NCBI RefSeq assembly: GCF_009617595.1
Contig: NZ_WIXK01000005.1
Coordinates: 186,001 to 250,000 of the forward strand
DNA length: 64,000 nucleotides
Source: Tritonibacter aquimaris
GTDB lineage: Bacteria; Pseudomonadota; Alphaproteobacteria; Rhodobacterales; Rhodobacteraceae
Direction of reading: 5' to 3'
The translations under genes and the position numbers were made by a program. Below are positions 1 to 8,127 of the stretch, in pieces. Each line of letters opens with the position of its first letter. Within the stretch, counting starts at the first letter, position 1. The notes under the pieces were generated by a model that saw only the letters and a list, made by a program, of their open reading frames with translations, searched no databases and was not told the DNA's origin.

Positions 1-112
1 CCGGAAGGATCTGCGTGGTCACGATGTCATTGGTCAGAGGATCAGCCAGCTCATCGGAGTGCGCGGCACTGACAAGGCAGGCAACAAAAGGCAGGGTGAG
101 AAAAAATCGCAT
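1..112 (-). CDS. Partial exported protein, probably second imelysin-family protein (N-terminus only)
   Basis: Only the first 37 codons lie in the window; the gene runs off the left edge. They encode a short basic start, a hydrophobic segment and a likely cleavage after the S-A-A-H-S region, so the product should be exported to the periplasm. The start codon lies two bases beyond the stop of the di-haem oxidoreductase gene, so the two are almost certainly cotranscribed. In alphaproteobacteria an imelysin/DHOR pair is commonly followed by a second imelysin-domain protein and a DUF1513 protein, which is why I propose that identity. Nothing in the visible residues themselves proves it. Confidence 0.5.
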   Translation of the reverse strand, partial: MRFFLTLPFVACLVSAAHSDELADPLTNDIVTTQILP

Positions 113-114
113 GC

Positions 115-1674
115 TCAGAGGCTTTCAAGGAAAGAAATCAGATCGCCGCGCTCCTGTGGTGACATATCCACTACGGTATCGCGCGCGGCTTGGGCTTCAC
201 CGCCATGCCATAGGATTGCTTCCAAAATGGTGCGGGCGCGGCCATCATGAAGGAACCCGGCAATAGGCGACACCTGTTTGGTATAGCCAAGCCCCCACAG
301 GGGGGGCGTGCGCCATTCATAGCCATCGGCGCGGGCTTCGGGGCGGTGATCGGCAAGCCCTTCACCCATGTCGTGCAGCAAAAGGTCCGAATAGGGCCAG
401 ATCAGCTGGAAACTATGCTCATCCCGATCATTCAGCCGATGGGTGACAAATTTGGGTGTGTGACAGCTGGTACAGCCAGCCGTATAGAACTGTTCTTTAC
501 CGCGCAGCACCTCGGGCGCGTCCATATTGCGCCGCGCTGGAACCGCCAGGTTGCTGCTATAAAACGTGACCAGATCCATGTTTTTCTGATCAATCTCTGT
601 GCCGCGTTCGATGTCATCGCCATGTGGCTGATTACGGCAGCCGATCTGCGCCACAGTACATTCGCCCCAATGGGCAGGAAACAGCGGCGTCGAGATGCCA
701 ATATCGCCAGAAAATGCCGAGGCCGATTGTTCGTGCATGGTTGGGCTGCCAGCCTTCAGGCCAAACCGCCCCAGCATTACCTGTTGATACTCTTCGGACC
801 AGACCAGATTGGCCTTGCCAGAGATCCCATTGCCATCAGCATCGTTTTCATCGGCGCGGGCTAAAATGTCCACGGCAGGGATCGCTTCGAGCAGGCCAAG
901 CCCGATCATTGGCGGCGCAACACGCGGGGAAAACATCGTGTCTTTGTGCATCGGGCCATAGCCCAGATCCGCAGCTTTGTAGGTTGGTTTGCGCAGGCTT
1001 GCGGTTTCACCACCCGCAAGCGCGACCTCGATTTCCTCATAGGTGATATCGAGCCGGTATTCCGGGGCAAGCGTGGGAGGCGAGAAATCTTGCAGCTGTC
1101 GCCCATAGGTGGGTTCGGGCGCGTCGCCGATATAGTCTTTTATTTCAGCCATATGCGCAGGGGAGGGGCCGGGCACTGAAACACGCAGAAACATGGAAAC
1201 GGCGGTGTCATCTGGCGTTTGTGGCGTATGGCCACGACCATCTTTCAGGTGGCAGCGCTGGCAAGAGCGCGCATTGTGCAGCGGGCCAAGACCATCGGAA
1301 GCGCGGGTTGATGCAGGCGAAAACACCCAGATCTTGTCAAACAGCGCATTGCCCAGTTTGAATTCCAGCTCCTGTTCAAAGCTCAGATTGGCGCTGTGTT
1401 GTGAAAACGCATCGCGGTTTTTGCGCGCGCGTGTGGTGGCGGCCCCGGCCGGGCGCGCCTCAAATTGTTCTGCTATGCTAAAGTCCGTCGTCGCAGCGAC
1501 GACTTTACGGATGCGCGCCTGTTCTGCCGTGGTGCGGGCAACAGTGTTTAGATGGGGATCGTTAAAAACGGAAGCTGGCCAATCCAGGGCCAAAACGGGG
1601 TGCACAATCATCAAGGATGCCAGTGTAAGTGCGGACACGCGGGTGGTCTGGGGTAAAATGCCTGAACCAGTCAT
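115..1674 (-). CDS. Di-haem oxidoreductase (DHOR/putative di-haem peroxidase family)
   Basis: This 519-residue protein carries two c-type haem motifs, CQRCH at about residues 138-142 and CTSCH at about 401-405. That spacing and length fit the DHOR family (putative di-haem peroxidases). An N-terminal hydrophobic stretch around residues 14-30 ends in A-L-A-L-D, consistent with Sec export, which haem c attachment requires. The gene is third in a minus-strand run after hemP and the imelysin gene and is followed within two bases by another exported protein. The context suggests a periplasmic redox role tied to iron acquisition or oxidation. The exact substrate is unknown, and peroxidase activity is a family label rather than something visible here. 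Confidence 0.85.
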   Translation of the reverse strand: MTGSGILPQTTRVSALTLASLMIVHPVLALDWPASVFNDPHLNTVARTTAEQARIRKVVAATTDFSIAEQFEARPAGAATTRARKNRDAFSQHSANLSFEQELEFKLGNALFDKIWVFSPASTRASDGLGPLHNARSCQRCHLKDGRGHTPQTPDDTAVSMFLRVSVPGPSPAHMAEIKDYIGDAPEPTYGRQLQDFSPPTLAPEYRLDITYEEIEVALAGGETASLRKPTYKAADLGYGPMHKDTMFSPRVAPPMIGLGLLEAIPAVDILARADENDADGNGISGKANLVWSEEYQQVMLGRFGLKAGSPTMHEQSASAFSGDIGISTPLFPAHWGECTVAQIGCRNQPHGDDIERGTEIDQKNMDLVTFYSSNLAVPARRNMDAPEVLRGKEQFYTAGCTSCHTPKFVTHRLNDRDEHSFQLIWPYSDLLLHDMGEGLADHRPEARADGYEWRTPPLWGLGYTKQVSPIAGFLHDGRARTILEAILWHGGEAQAARDTVVDMSPQERGDLISFLESL

Positions 1675-1712
1675 ATGTTCGTCGCCGTAAAGCAGATGTT
1701 TGTATGTAAATT

Positions 1713-1743
1713 GGATCAGGCGAGGCGTCTCCCCGCCTGATCC
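1713..1743 (-). terminator. Intercistronic hairpin between imelysin and DHOR genes
   Basis: A perfect 10-base stem (GGATCAGGCG pairing with CGCCTGATCC, 11-base loop) lies just after the imelysin stop codon. On the minus strand it is followed by AATTT rather than a run of T, so it is more likely a partial terminator or a 3' stabiliser than a full stop. It could set the imelysin message above that of the downstream haem protein. Confidence 0.45.
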
Positions 1744-1755
1744 AGGTCTTTTCTA

Positions 1756-3024
1756 TTATTCGAAGACGGCGCTTGGGTTGTCCAGCGAGTCAGAGCCTTC
1801 AAATTCGACACTTGCCAGTTTCAGCGCAGAAACCGCGCGCTCAAACGAACGGGTCTGTTCGATCAGACCGTTGACACCACCCATAATCAGCGCTTCGCCT
1901 TTGGCGTCGCCGGATGCCAGCATCTGGTCATAAGAGAAACCGGATTCTGCAGCCAGTTTGATGCGGCCAAGTGCCAGCATGGTCTGGGACAGTTTGGTCA
2001 GGATTTCTGCATCCAGAGCGGCGTCGGTTTCCGCAACCAGATCAGACAGCGACGGGCCAGAGACCAGCTCACCGTTCACACGCACATACTCACCGAGGTA
2101 GACGTTTTGTACGCCAAGACCATCGTAATAGTGGCTGTTGTGGGTGTTGTCAGAGAAGCAGTCATGCTCTTCTTCGGGATCGTTCAGCATCACGCCAAGG
2201 CGCATACGCTCCCCTGCGGTTTCACCATAAGACAGCGAGCCCATGCCGGTCAGCATTGCTGTGATACCTGCGGCTTCATCAGCGAACAGGTTGGTACGTG
2301 CGGCACCTGTATCAGCCCATTGTGCAACCATCCATTCCAGGTCGGATACCAGCAGGTCGGTTGCTGCCGTCAGGTATTCGGCGCGGCGGTCACAGTTGCC
2401 GTTTGTGCATGCGTCACCTTTGGCAAAATCGCTCCAGGGGCGGTCGCCTGCGCCGTGCTCGGTGCCTTTAAGATCTTGACCCCAAAGCAGGAACTCAATC
2501 GCGTGGTAGCCGGTTGCGACGTTTGCTTCAACGCCGTCTGCTTCGTGCAGGGTTTCTTCCAGCAGGGTGGGGGTGATTTTTGCTGCGTTGATCTCTTTGC
2601 CCGACAGTTTGAACGCGGGGTTTGCAACAATGTTCAGCGCTGCAAGTGCGTTCTCATCGCTTGGGCCGCCGTAGGATGCGTCAACATAATCGATCAGACC
2701 TTCGTCCAAGGGCCAAGCGTTTACTTTGCCTTCCCAGTCGTCAACGATCGCATTGCCGAAACGGTAGACTTCGGACTGCTGGTAAGGCACGCGGGATGCC
2801 AGCCAAGCTGCGCGGGCGGCTTGCAGGTTTTCAGCCGAAGGCGCTGCAACAAACGCGTTTACGGCGTTTTGCAGGGTCTGCGCTGTGGTCAGGCTGTCCT
2901 CATAAGTCGCCAGAGCAATATCTGCATAGGTGGTCAGAACAGCTTCTTTTTCAACAGCCAGGGAAGTTGTGGCGGTCAGGGTCAATGCGGTAACGGCGGA
3001 GCCACGCAAAAATTTGGAGATCAT
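1756..3024 (-). CDS. Imelysin-family periplasmic iron-regulated protein (IrpA type)
   Basis: A 422-residue protein with a signal peptide (hydrophobic to about residue 22, probable cleavage after S-L-A). The family signature GxHxxE is present as G-Y-H-A-I-E at residues 172-177. Imelysin-like proteins are periplasmic or envelope-attached, and many are induced by iron starvation; despite the family name they are not convincingly peptidases. The gene follows hemP by 89 bases and precedes the di-haem oxidoreductase, so it belongs to an iron-acquisition operon. The alternating acidic helical segments and the length match the IrpA subgroup. I infer an iron-binding or transfer role; the substrate cannot be read from sequence. 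Confidence 0.87.
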   Translation of the reverse strand: MISKFLRGSAVTALTLTATTSLAVEKEAVLTTYADIALATYEDSLTTAQTLQNAVNAFVAAPSAENLQAARAAWLASRVPYQQSEVYRFGNAIVDDWEGKVNAWPLDEGLIDYVDASYGGPSDENALAALNIVANPAFKLSGKEINAAKITPTLLEETLHEADGVEANVATGYHAIEFLLWGQDLKGTEHGAGDRPWSDFAKGDACTNGNCDRRAEYLTAATDLLVSDLEWMVAQWADTGAARTNLFADEAAGITAMLTGMGSLSYGETAGERMRLGVMLNDPEEEHDCFSDNTHNSHYYDGLGVQNVYLGEYVRVNGELVSGPSLSDLVAETDAALDAEILTKLSQTMLALGRIKLAAESGFSYDQMLASGDAKGEALIMGGVNGLIEQTRSFERAVSALKLASVEFEGSDSLDNPSAVFE

Positions 3025-3050
3025 ATCTAGCTCATTTGAGTTTGTTAAAA

Positions 3051-3074
3051 AGGTAAAACGCCGCGGCGCGGCGT
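3051..3074 (-). terminator. Intercistronic hairpin after hemP
   Basis: ACGCCGC pairs with GCGGCGT around a three-base loop, followed on the minus strand by GTTTTACC. The stem is GC-rich and the T run is short, so it probably terminates only part of the transcription entering the imelysin gene, or caps a processed hemP message. Confidence 0.45.
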
Positions 3075-3113
3075 CAAACTATTCGTCTGGCCTGAACAGC
3101 GACCAGGGGCCAA

Positions 3114-3311
3114 TTACTTGGTGAGGATCAACTTGCCAGCACGCGTAATACGCAGGCTATAAACTTGGCCGTTCAGCAAAATACGCGCCTGATTTCCACC
3201 CTTTGTCAGATCTTCTGCGTAGAAGGTGGGGAAGACTTCGGTTGCGGTTGTAACTGTAGGTGTGCTGATCTGGTTCATCTCTTTTATACCCAACGCTGTT
3301 TTATCGGCCAT
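3114..3311 (-). CDS. hemP: Hemin uptake protein HemP
   Basis: The last ~25 residues end in the HemP signature Y-S-L-R-I-T-R-A-G-K-L-I-L-T-K, which is essentially diagnostic for this small (about 60-residue) family found beside hemin/iron uptake genes. I start it at the methionine giving 65 residues; an upstream in-frame ATG would add 32 residues but would run into the inverted-repeat operator region, and a later ATG lacks a spaced ribosome site. HemP is a cytoplasmic protein associated with hemin uptake, and in some proteobacteria it activates hemin-receptor genes. No hemin receptor or transporter is visible here, so it is paired instead with imelysin and DHOR genes. Confidence 0.85.
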   Translation of the reverse strand: MADKTALGIKEMNQISTPTVTTATEVFPTFYAEDLTKGGNQARILLNGQVYSLRITRAGKLILTK

Positions 3312-3378
3312 GGTGTCCGGCCCTATCCAATCTCCTGACTCCGGGCTTGCCCATAGTGTCAGGCTGGCTGGATGAGCT

Positions 3379-3438
3379 TTTCTGACTCGTTTTGTCAGAA
3401 ATGTCAATCCGACTTTTTTAGTCAGTTTTTATCTGACT
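3379..3438 (-). promoter_or_regulatory. Two inverted-repeat operators upstream of hemP (probable iron-responsive sites)
   Basis: Two palindromes with the same architecture lie side by side: TTTCTGAC-N7-GTCAGAAA at 3379-3401 and AGTCAG-N7-CTGACT at 3420-3438. Both use the half-site CTGAC. They sit 68-127 bases upstream of the hemP start, as expected for an operator. Rhodobacteraceae iron genes are reported to carry a family-specific Iron-Rhodo-box, and the placement fits, but I cannot confirm its consensus from memory. Confidence 0.6.
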
Positions 3439-3452
3439 GAAATACAAATAAA

Positions 3453-3477
3453 AAAAGCGCCCCAGAAGGGCGCTTTT
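3453..3477. terminator. Bidirectional terminator between metG and hemP
   Basis: AAAAGCGCCC and GGGCGCTTTT form a 10-base stem with a five-base loop. On the minus strand it is followed by further T residues, so it terminates metG transcription before the hemP operator region. Confidence 0.85.
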
Positions 3478-3501
3478 GAAATTTCAGTTTTGGCGTGACT
3501 G

Positions 3502-5220
3502 CTAGTCGCGTTTTCCTGCAAATGAGGCCTGCCACTCTTCGCGTTGCTCATCAGAGATCTTTGCAAAAAGCACATCAGGTACGCTAAAGGCGTGACCCGC
3601 AGGCAGGGCATTGAGGAAGGCAGCAACATCCGTTGGCCAGGCCCAATCGTCTGAATTCAGTGCGGCCATCATGGAATCACTCGCCGATGGAATGAACGGC
3701 GCGCTGAGAACAGCGTAGAGACGAATCAAGTTCAGGCCGAGGCGCACCTGTGCTGCTGCCTGCTCTGGGTCGGTCTTGAAGGTGGACCAGGGCGCGGCAG
3801 ATTGCAGATACTCGTTGCCTGCAACCCAGATCGCGCGCAGCTCTTGCGCAGATTTGCGCACATCCATGGCTTCCATATGGGTTTCATAGGCGCGCACACG
3901 GGTGGTGAGATCCGCAATCAATGCCTCTTCCTGTTCGCCGAATGCGCCACCTGCGGGCACTTCTTCGCCAAATTTGGAGCGGCAGAATTTGGTGATACGG
4001 CTGACAAAGTTGCCCAGAACATCGGCCAGATCCTTGTTCACCGACTGCTGGAAGTTCTCCCAGGTGAATTCCGAATCCGAACTTTCCGGTGCATGTGACA
4101 GCAGCCACCAACGCCAGTAATCCGACGGCAGGATCGCCAGCGCCTGATCCATAAACACACCGCGCCCCAGGCTGGTGGAGAACTGACCACCATCATAGTT
4201 CAGGTAGTTAAAGGATTTCAGGTGGTCGACCATTTTCCAAGGTTCGCCGGACCCCAGCAGGGTCGCCGGGAAAGACAACGTGTGGAACGGCACATTGTCT
4301 TTGCCCATGAACTGTACATAACGCACATCATCCGCGCCTTTGTCGGTGCGCCACCAGCGCTCCCATTCGCTATCGGCCTTGCCGTTGGCTTCGGCCCATT
4401 CCTTGGCGCAGGCGATGTATTCGATCGGCGCATCAAACCAGACATAGAAGACCTTGCCTTCCATACCTTCCCAGGGCTCGTCGCCTTTTTTGACCTCAAT
4501 CCCCCAGTCCAGATCGCGGGTGATGCCACGGTCCTGCAGCCCGTCACCGTCATGCAGCCATTTTTTGGCGATAGAGGTGGTCAGCACCGGCCAGTCGGTC
4601 TTGCTGTCGATCCAGGCATCAAGCTGATCGCGCATCAGCGACTGACGCAGGAACAGGTGCTTGGTTTCACGCACTTCCAGATCGGTCGACCCGGAAATCG
4701 CGGAACGTGGGTTGATCAGCTCGGTTGGGTCAAGCTGCTTGGTGCATTCTTCGCATTGGTCGCCACGGGCGCGGTCATAATCACAACGCGGGCAGGTGCC
4801 TTCAACGTAGCGGTCGGGCAGGAAACGCCCGTCTGCATGGGAATAGATCTGACGGTCCGCAACTTCGGAGATCAGGCCAGCCTCAGCCAGCTTACCGGCA
4901 AAATGCTGGGTCAGCTCATGGTTGGCTGTGCTGGAAGAGCGACCAAAGTGATCAAACGACAGGCCAAAGCCTTGGGCGATCTTGGCCTGAACCTCATGCA
5001 TTTCGGCGCAGTATTCGGCCACCGGTTTGTCGGCCTTGGCTGCGGCGAGTTCGGCGGGCGTGCCGTGTTCGTCGGTTGCGCAAAGAAAGAGCACCTCATT
5101 GCCCATGCCACGCTGGAAACGGGCATAAAGATCAGCTGGCAATTGGCTGCCCACAAGGTTGCCAAGGTGCTTGATCCCATTGATGTAGGGCAGTGCAGAA
5201 GTGATGAGAATACGTGCCAT
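3502..5220 (-). CDS. metG: Methionyl-tRNA synthetase
   Basis: The product charges tRNA-Met in the cytoplasm. The class I HIGH motif appears as H-L-G-N at residues 18-21. A zinc-binding knuckle follows with CPRC and CEEC pairs about ten residues apart. The KMSKS-region equivalent is F-S-T-S-L-G-R-G preceded by Gln. A longer reading frame exists upstream, but the conserved N-terminus begins at M-A-R-I-L-I-T-S, giving 572 residues and a start at 5220. The C-terminal tRNA-binding EMAP-like extension seen in longer MetRS enzymes is absent, as is usual for this group. It is monocistronic, with terminators on each side. Confidence 0.96.
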   Translation of the reverse strand: MARILITSALPYINGIKHLGNLVGSQLPADLYARFQRGMGNEVLFLCATDEHGTPAELAAAKADKPVAEYCAEMHEVQAKIAQGFGLSFDHFGRSSSTANHELTQHFAGKLAEAGLISEVADRQIYSHADGRFLPDRYVEGTCPRCDYDRARGDQCEECTKQLDPTELINPRSAISGSTDLEVRETKHLFLRQSLMRDQLDAWIDSKTDWPVLTTSIAKKWLHDGDGLQDRGITRDLDWGIEVKKGDEPWEGMEGKVFYVWFDAPIEYIACAKEWAEANGKADSEWERWWRTDKGADDVRYVQFMGKDNVPFHTLSFPATLLGSGEPWKMVDHLKSFNYLNYDGGQFSTSLGRGVFMDQALAILPSDYWRWWLLSHAPESSDSEFTWENFQQSVNKDLADVLGNFVSRITKFCRSKFGEEVPAGGAFGEQEEALIADLTTRVRAYETHMEAMDVRKSAQELRAIWVAGNEYLQSAAPWSTFKTDPEQAAAQVRLGLNLIRLYAVLSAPFIPSASDSMMAALNSDDWAWPTDVAAFLNALPAGHAFSVPDVLFAKISDEQREEWQASFAGKRD

Positions 5221-5335
5221 GCGGTCCATCCAGAATGCGAGGTTGATGCACCGTCTACAGGAAGCAGCCGGGCGGGGAAAGCCCGCCAAAGCCTCTGATT
5301 GCTGTGGTTTTGGTGAAAACAGCCCTGCAATAAAA

Positions 5336-5359
5336 ACGACCCGGAATTTTCCGGGTCGT
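5336..5359 (-). terminator. Terminator of the YHS-domain gene
   Basis: ACGACCCGGAA pairs with TTCCGGGTCGT (11-base stem, two-base loop) and is followed on the minus strand by TTTTTA. This is a strong intrinsic terminator 27 bases after the YHS gene stop. Confidence 0.88.
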
Positions 5360-5385
5360 CGTAAGGAACATATGAGACGCCTGGA

Positions 5386-5865
5386 TTAGAGCTTCTCAAC
5401 CGCAGTGGAGCGGATTTTGCTCCAGTTGCTGTCTGCCTTGGCGATGGTGCCAGCGCGGTCTTTGTTAAAGGCTGCAAAGATCTCTTCGTTCAAAAAGACA
5501 TAGAGCTTGTCATCAATGACCGCGGCAAACTCAGGATCGCCGTCGAACTTTTTGCCAACGGAGACGCCGAAGGTGCAGAAGCCACCGTTTTGCGGCAGAT
5601 AGGCTGCCGGGTTTGCTTCAAACTTCTGCTGGGTTTTGGCGCTGGTGAAATAATAGGCAACACCGTCGTGCACAGTTGTATGTGTCGCGCTGCCCTCTTT
5701 GGGTTTGCCGGTGTCAATGAACGCAACCGGATCAACCCCATGCAGGCCAAGCTGTGCACCTGCGGCGGTCAGACCAACAGACGTGTTATACTCATCCGCC
5801 GCAAACGCTGGCGCAGAGATAAGCGCGACAACAACACCCAAAGTAGCAAGGCTAAGTTTCATCAT
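5386..5865 (-). CDS. Exported YHS-domain protein
   Basis: A 159-residue protein with a clear Sec signal peptide (hydrophobic residues 4-18, A-F-A-A cleavage). The mature part has the YHS-type core: G-V-D-P-V-A-F near residue 44, then Y-Y-F-T-S and later Y-L-P-Q-N-G-G-F-C near residue 90. YHS domains are small folds often linked to metal handling, and this exported single-domain form is common in Roseobacter genomes. Two adjacent ATG codons lie after AAAGGA, so the start is 5865 or 5862. It has its own terminator and no obvious operon partner. The biochemical function is not known. Confidence 0.82.
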   Translation of the reverse strand: MMKLSLATLGVVVALISAPAFAADEYNTSVGLTAAGAQLGLHGVDPVAFIDTGKPKEGSATHTTVHDGVAYYFTSAKTQQKFEANPAAYLPQNGGFCTFGVSVGKKFDGDPEFAAVIDDKLYVFLNEEIFAAFNKDRAGTIAKADSNWSKIRSTAVEKL

Positions 5866-6070
5866 AGCAATAAGTCCTTTTGACTAGAGGTTAGAGGAGG
5901 GTGCGTGTGACCCTCTGCAGCTATTTGAAAGCGGTCTGTATGTTTCGCAATGCTGTGCGAATGATGATGAACTTTGAGTGCGGGTGAGTGAACGATCTGC
6001 AAGTTTTGCCGCAATATAAAAGGCGACTGGGTGCCGTCGCCTTGCGCTGTGTTGTCTACTCTTGCTGGAT

Positions 6071-6433
6071 TTATACGGCTTCGGGCTCCGCCTTGTGCAG
6101 GCCAACAACGATTGCCACCGCCAGCCCGTTGGCCCAATAGTAATAGGCGTCCAGCCCTTCAAACCCAAACACCATGGGGGCAAACAGGAAAGACGCGCCA
6201 ACCGCACCATCTACCGCGAGATGCACAGAGTATGGCAAAACGCGAAACACCCCAAGATGATGATCGGTGAGAACTGTGAGCACAAACGCAGCAGTGCTGG
6301 TCGCCACCGACAGCCACAGGGCAGCAGCGTGGCTTTCACCCAGGCCGAGCAAAAACGGGGCCACCATCAGGGTGAGCGCCACCGGATAGTCGAGATAGGC
6401 GTGAATGGATTTGGTGATGAATTTTACCAACAT
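6071..6433 (-). CDS. Small four-helix integral membrane protein
   Basis: A 120-residue protein made almost entirely of hydrophobic segments, roughly residues 13-31, 36-58, 69-90 and 98-112, separated by short polar turns with conserved-looking D-H-H and H-L-A-V-D motifs. It resembles the SPW-like small membrane proteins found across Rhodobacteraceae, for which no function is established. The start is supported by GAGGAA six bases upstream. It lies downstream of the AraC-type regulator on the same strand, separated by 123 bases, so regulation by that protein is possible but unproven. Confidence 0.75.
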   Translation of the reverse strand: MLVKFITKSIHAYLDYPVALTLMVAPFLLGLGESHAAALWLSVATSTAAFVLTVLTDHHLGVFRVLPYSVHLAVDGAVGASFLFAPMVFGFEGLDAYYYWANGLAVAIVVGLHKAEPEAV

Positions 6434-6556
6434 AGGATTTCCTCTTTCTACTGTGCCTGTCCAAATTGATTGGGCAGCATAAAGAATAGGAACGACCTAG
6501 CGCGCGCCCCATCACCAGGCGTTCGCAGAATGAAACGGATCGTTCAGGACGGGGAT

Positions 6557-7492
6557 TTATGCGCTGGCGCGGTAGGCAGCGGGGCTTTGGCCCATTTCCT
6601 TTTTGAAAACGCGGCTGAAAGCAGATTCAGAGGAATAGCCCGTGCGTGCTGCTACCTCGGAAATACTGGCACGATGTCGCACCAGCCAGATGCATGCGAT
6701 CTGCATGCGCCAGCTGGTCAGATATTGCATTGGCGGAATGCCCATCTTCTCGGCAAATTGCACCGCAAACCCTGTGCGCGACAGGCCTGCCTCGCGTGCG
6801 AGCCCCTCAACCGTCCAATCGTTTGCGGGCTGTCGGTGAAACGCCGCCAGTGCGCGGGCCAGTTTGGGGTCCGCAAACCCTGCCAGCCCCACATGATCCT
6901 GGCCATGCTCTTCAATGAAACTGCGCAGGGCCTGAACCAAGATGACCTCAGATAGACGCAGCGCAATCAAGTCACCGCCAAAGCGCGATTTACCTGCTTC
7001 TTCCCCCATCATGCGCAGCGAGGCCTCCATCCAGCGCCCAGCCGCCTCACCATAGTTTGGGATATGGATATGATCCGGCAGCTGGTCAAACAGAAGATGG
7101 CGGGTGTTTGCAGCGAAGGAGAAATGACCGCAAATCAGCTGGGTTTCACGGTCACCCTGGTCAGAACCATAGAGCAGCAGCCCTTCATCCTTGTAGCCGC
7201 TGTCCTGTAAGACCTGATCCAAGGGCAGCGCACGTTTCATCTGCGTCCGGTCTGAAATCAAATCATGGCGCGCGCCATGGGGAATGATCATCAGATCTCC
7301 CTGCGCAAGATGTATTGCCCGCCCGTTGTCCGGCAGATGCACCACACAATCGCCGCGATGAGCAAAATGAAACCGGGCCACATTTTCAAACGCGGGCACG
7401 GCCACCCCCCATTGGCCAGAGAAACTGGTGCGAAAATATAGAGTGCCCTGCACCGAGAGCTTGGAGAAAATATCGCTGAGCGTGTCGATCAT
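6557..7492 (-). CDS. AraC-family transcriptional regulator with cupin sensor domain
   Basis: The 311-residue product has an N-terminal cupin-like ligand domain (about residues 5-190, with H-F-A-H-R-G-D and I-P-H-G-A-R-H-D) and a C-terminal double helix-turn-helix. The second HTH contains the AraC signature near the end, with G-Y-S-S-E-S-A-F-S-R-V-F-K. The arrangement fits the Cupin_6 group of AraC regulators that commonly control adjacent oxidoreductases or membrane proteins. I use the ATG at 7492; another in-frame ATG lies five codons upstream. Neighbouring candidates for control are the downstream small membrane protein and the upstream rhodanese gene. Confidence 0.86.
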   Translation of the reverse strand: MIDTLSDIFSKLSVQGTLYFRTSFSGQWGVAVPAFENVARFHFAHRGDCVVHLPDNGRAIHLAQGDLMIIPHGARHDLISDRTQMKRALPLDQVLQDSGYKDEGLLLYGSDQGDRETQLICGHFSFAANTRHLLFDQLPDHIHIPNYGEAAGRWMEASLRMMGEEAGKSRFGGDLIALRLSEVILVQALRSFIEEHGQDHVGLAGFADPKLARALAAFHRQPANDWTVEGLAREAGLSRTGFAVQFAEKMGIPPMQYLTSWRMQIACIWLVRHRASISEVAARTGYSSESAFSRVFKKEMGQSPAAYRASA

Positions 7493-7566
7493 GCCTGTTT
7501 CTTGCACATGGCTGCGCTGGGCGTCTATGGGCGTGAACGATTGGTCATCTGTTTTGAACTGCAGGG

Positions 7567-7968
7567 CTACCAGCGATAAGGTTCCACCGGGCCATCAGCG
7601 GCAAGCCAGGCATCCAGTCCACCTTTCAGGCAGGTGACATCCTGTAGCCCCATGTCCTGGGCAAGCTGAGTGCTGAGCGCGGAACGCCAGCCGTTGTCGC
7701 AATAAAACACAAAGCGCAGCGGCTGGGTGAAAATCTCGCGTGCATAAGGGCTTGTGGGGTCCAGCCAAAACTCCAACATGCCGCGTGGGCACGATGTGGC
7801 GCCTGCAATGATGCCGGTCTTTTCCATTTCACGCAGCAGGCGCAGATCAATAAAGGCGCAGCCTTCTGCATGTTGCTGCGCACGCGCATCGGCAACCGAA
7901 ATAAAACTGATCGCCTGCTCAGCAGCCTGAACCAGCGCACTAAAACTCTTTCCCGGCTCAATCGTCAT
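7567..7968 (-). CDS. Rhodanese-like sulfurtransferase, single domain
   Basis: A 133-residue cytoplasmic protein with a single rhodanese fold. The active-site loop is C-D-N-G-W-R at residues 90-95, so the catalytic cysteine is present, and the F-I-D-L-R segment near residue 39 is the typical CDC25/rhodanese entry motif. Such proteins move sulfane sulfur or cyanide-derived sulfur. The start at 7968 is fixed by GGAGGT four bases upstream; the reading frame stays open further, but that extension is antisense to the aldo/keto reductase gene. It is divergent from that reductase. Confidence 0.88.
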   Translation of the reverse strand: MTIEPGKSFSALVQAAEQAISFISVADARAQQHAEGCAFIDLRLLREMEKTGIIAGATSCPRGMLEFWLDPTSPYAREIFTQPLRFVFYCDNGWRSALSTQLAQDMGLQDVTCLKGGLDAWLAADGPVEPYRW

Positions 7969-8127
7969 GCAGACCTCCGTTTCCAGGTGTGGAGGCCTAC
8001 ATAATACAATCTGAGGTTTAATTTTCTCTGACTTTGGCGGGCAATCGGAGGCGGCAATGTAAGAGATGCTTGCAACATATCGATTGCGCCATAGGTTGGT
8101 GCAGAACTTGCAGACAGGGACCTCTTT

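Noticed and set aside
4222-5298. 358-codon open frame on the plus strand opposite metG
   Set aside because: It is antisense to a well-conserved metG, has no ribosome site and its residues show no family pattern; it results from G+C-rich codon bias.
5221-5335. Possible SAM riboswitch upstream of metG
   Set aside because: I could not find a conserved pseudoknot or core motif of SAM-II or other classes in the short leader.
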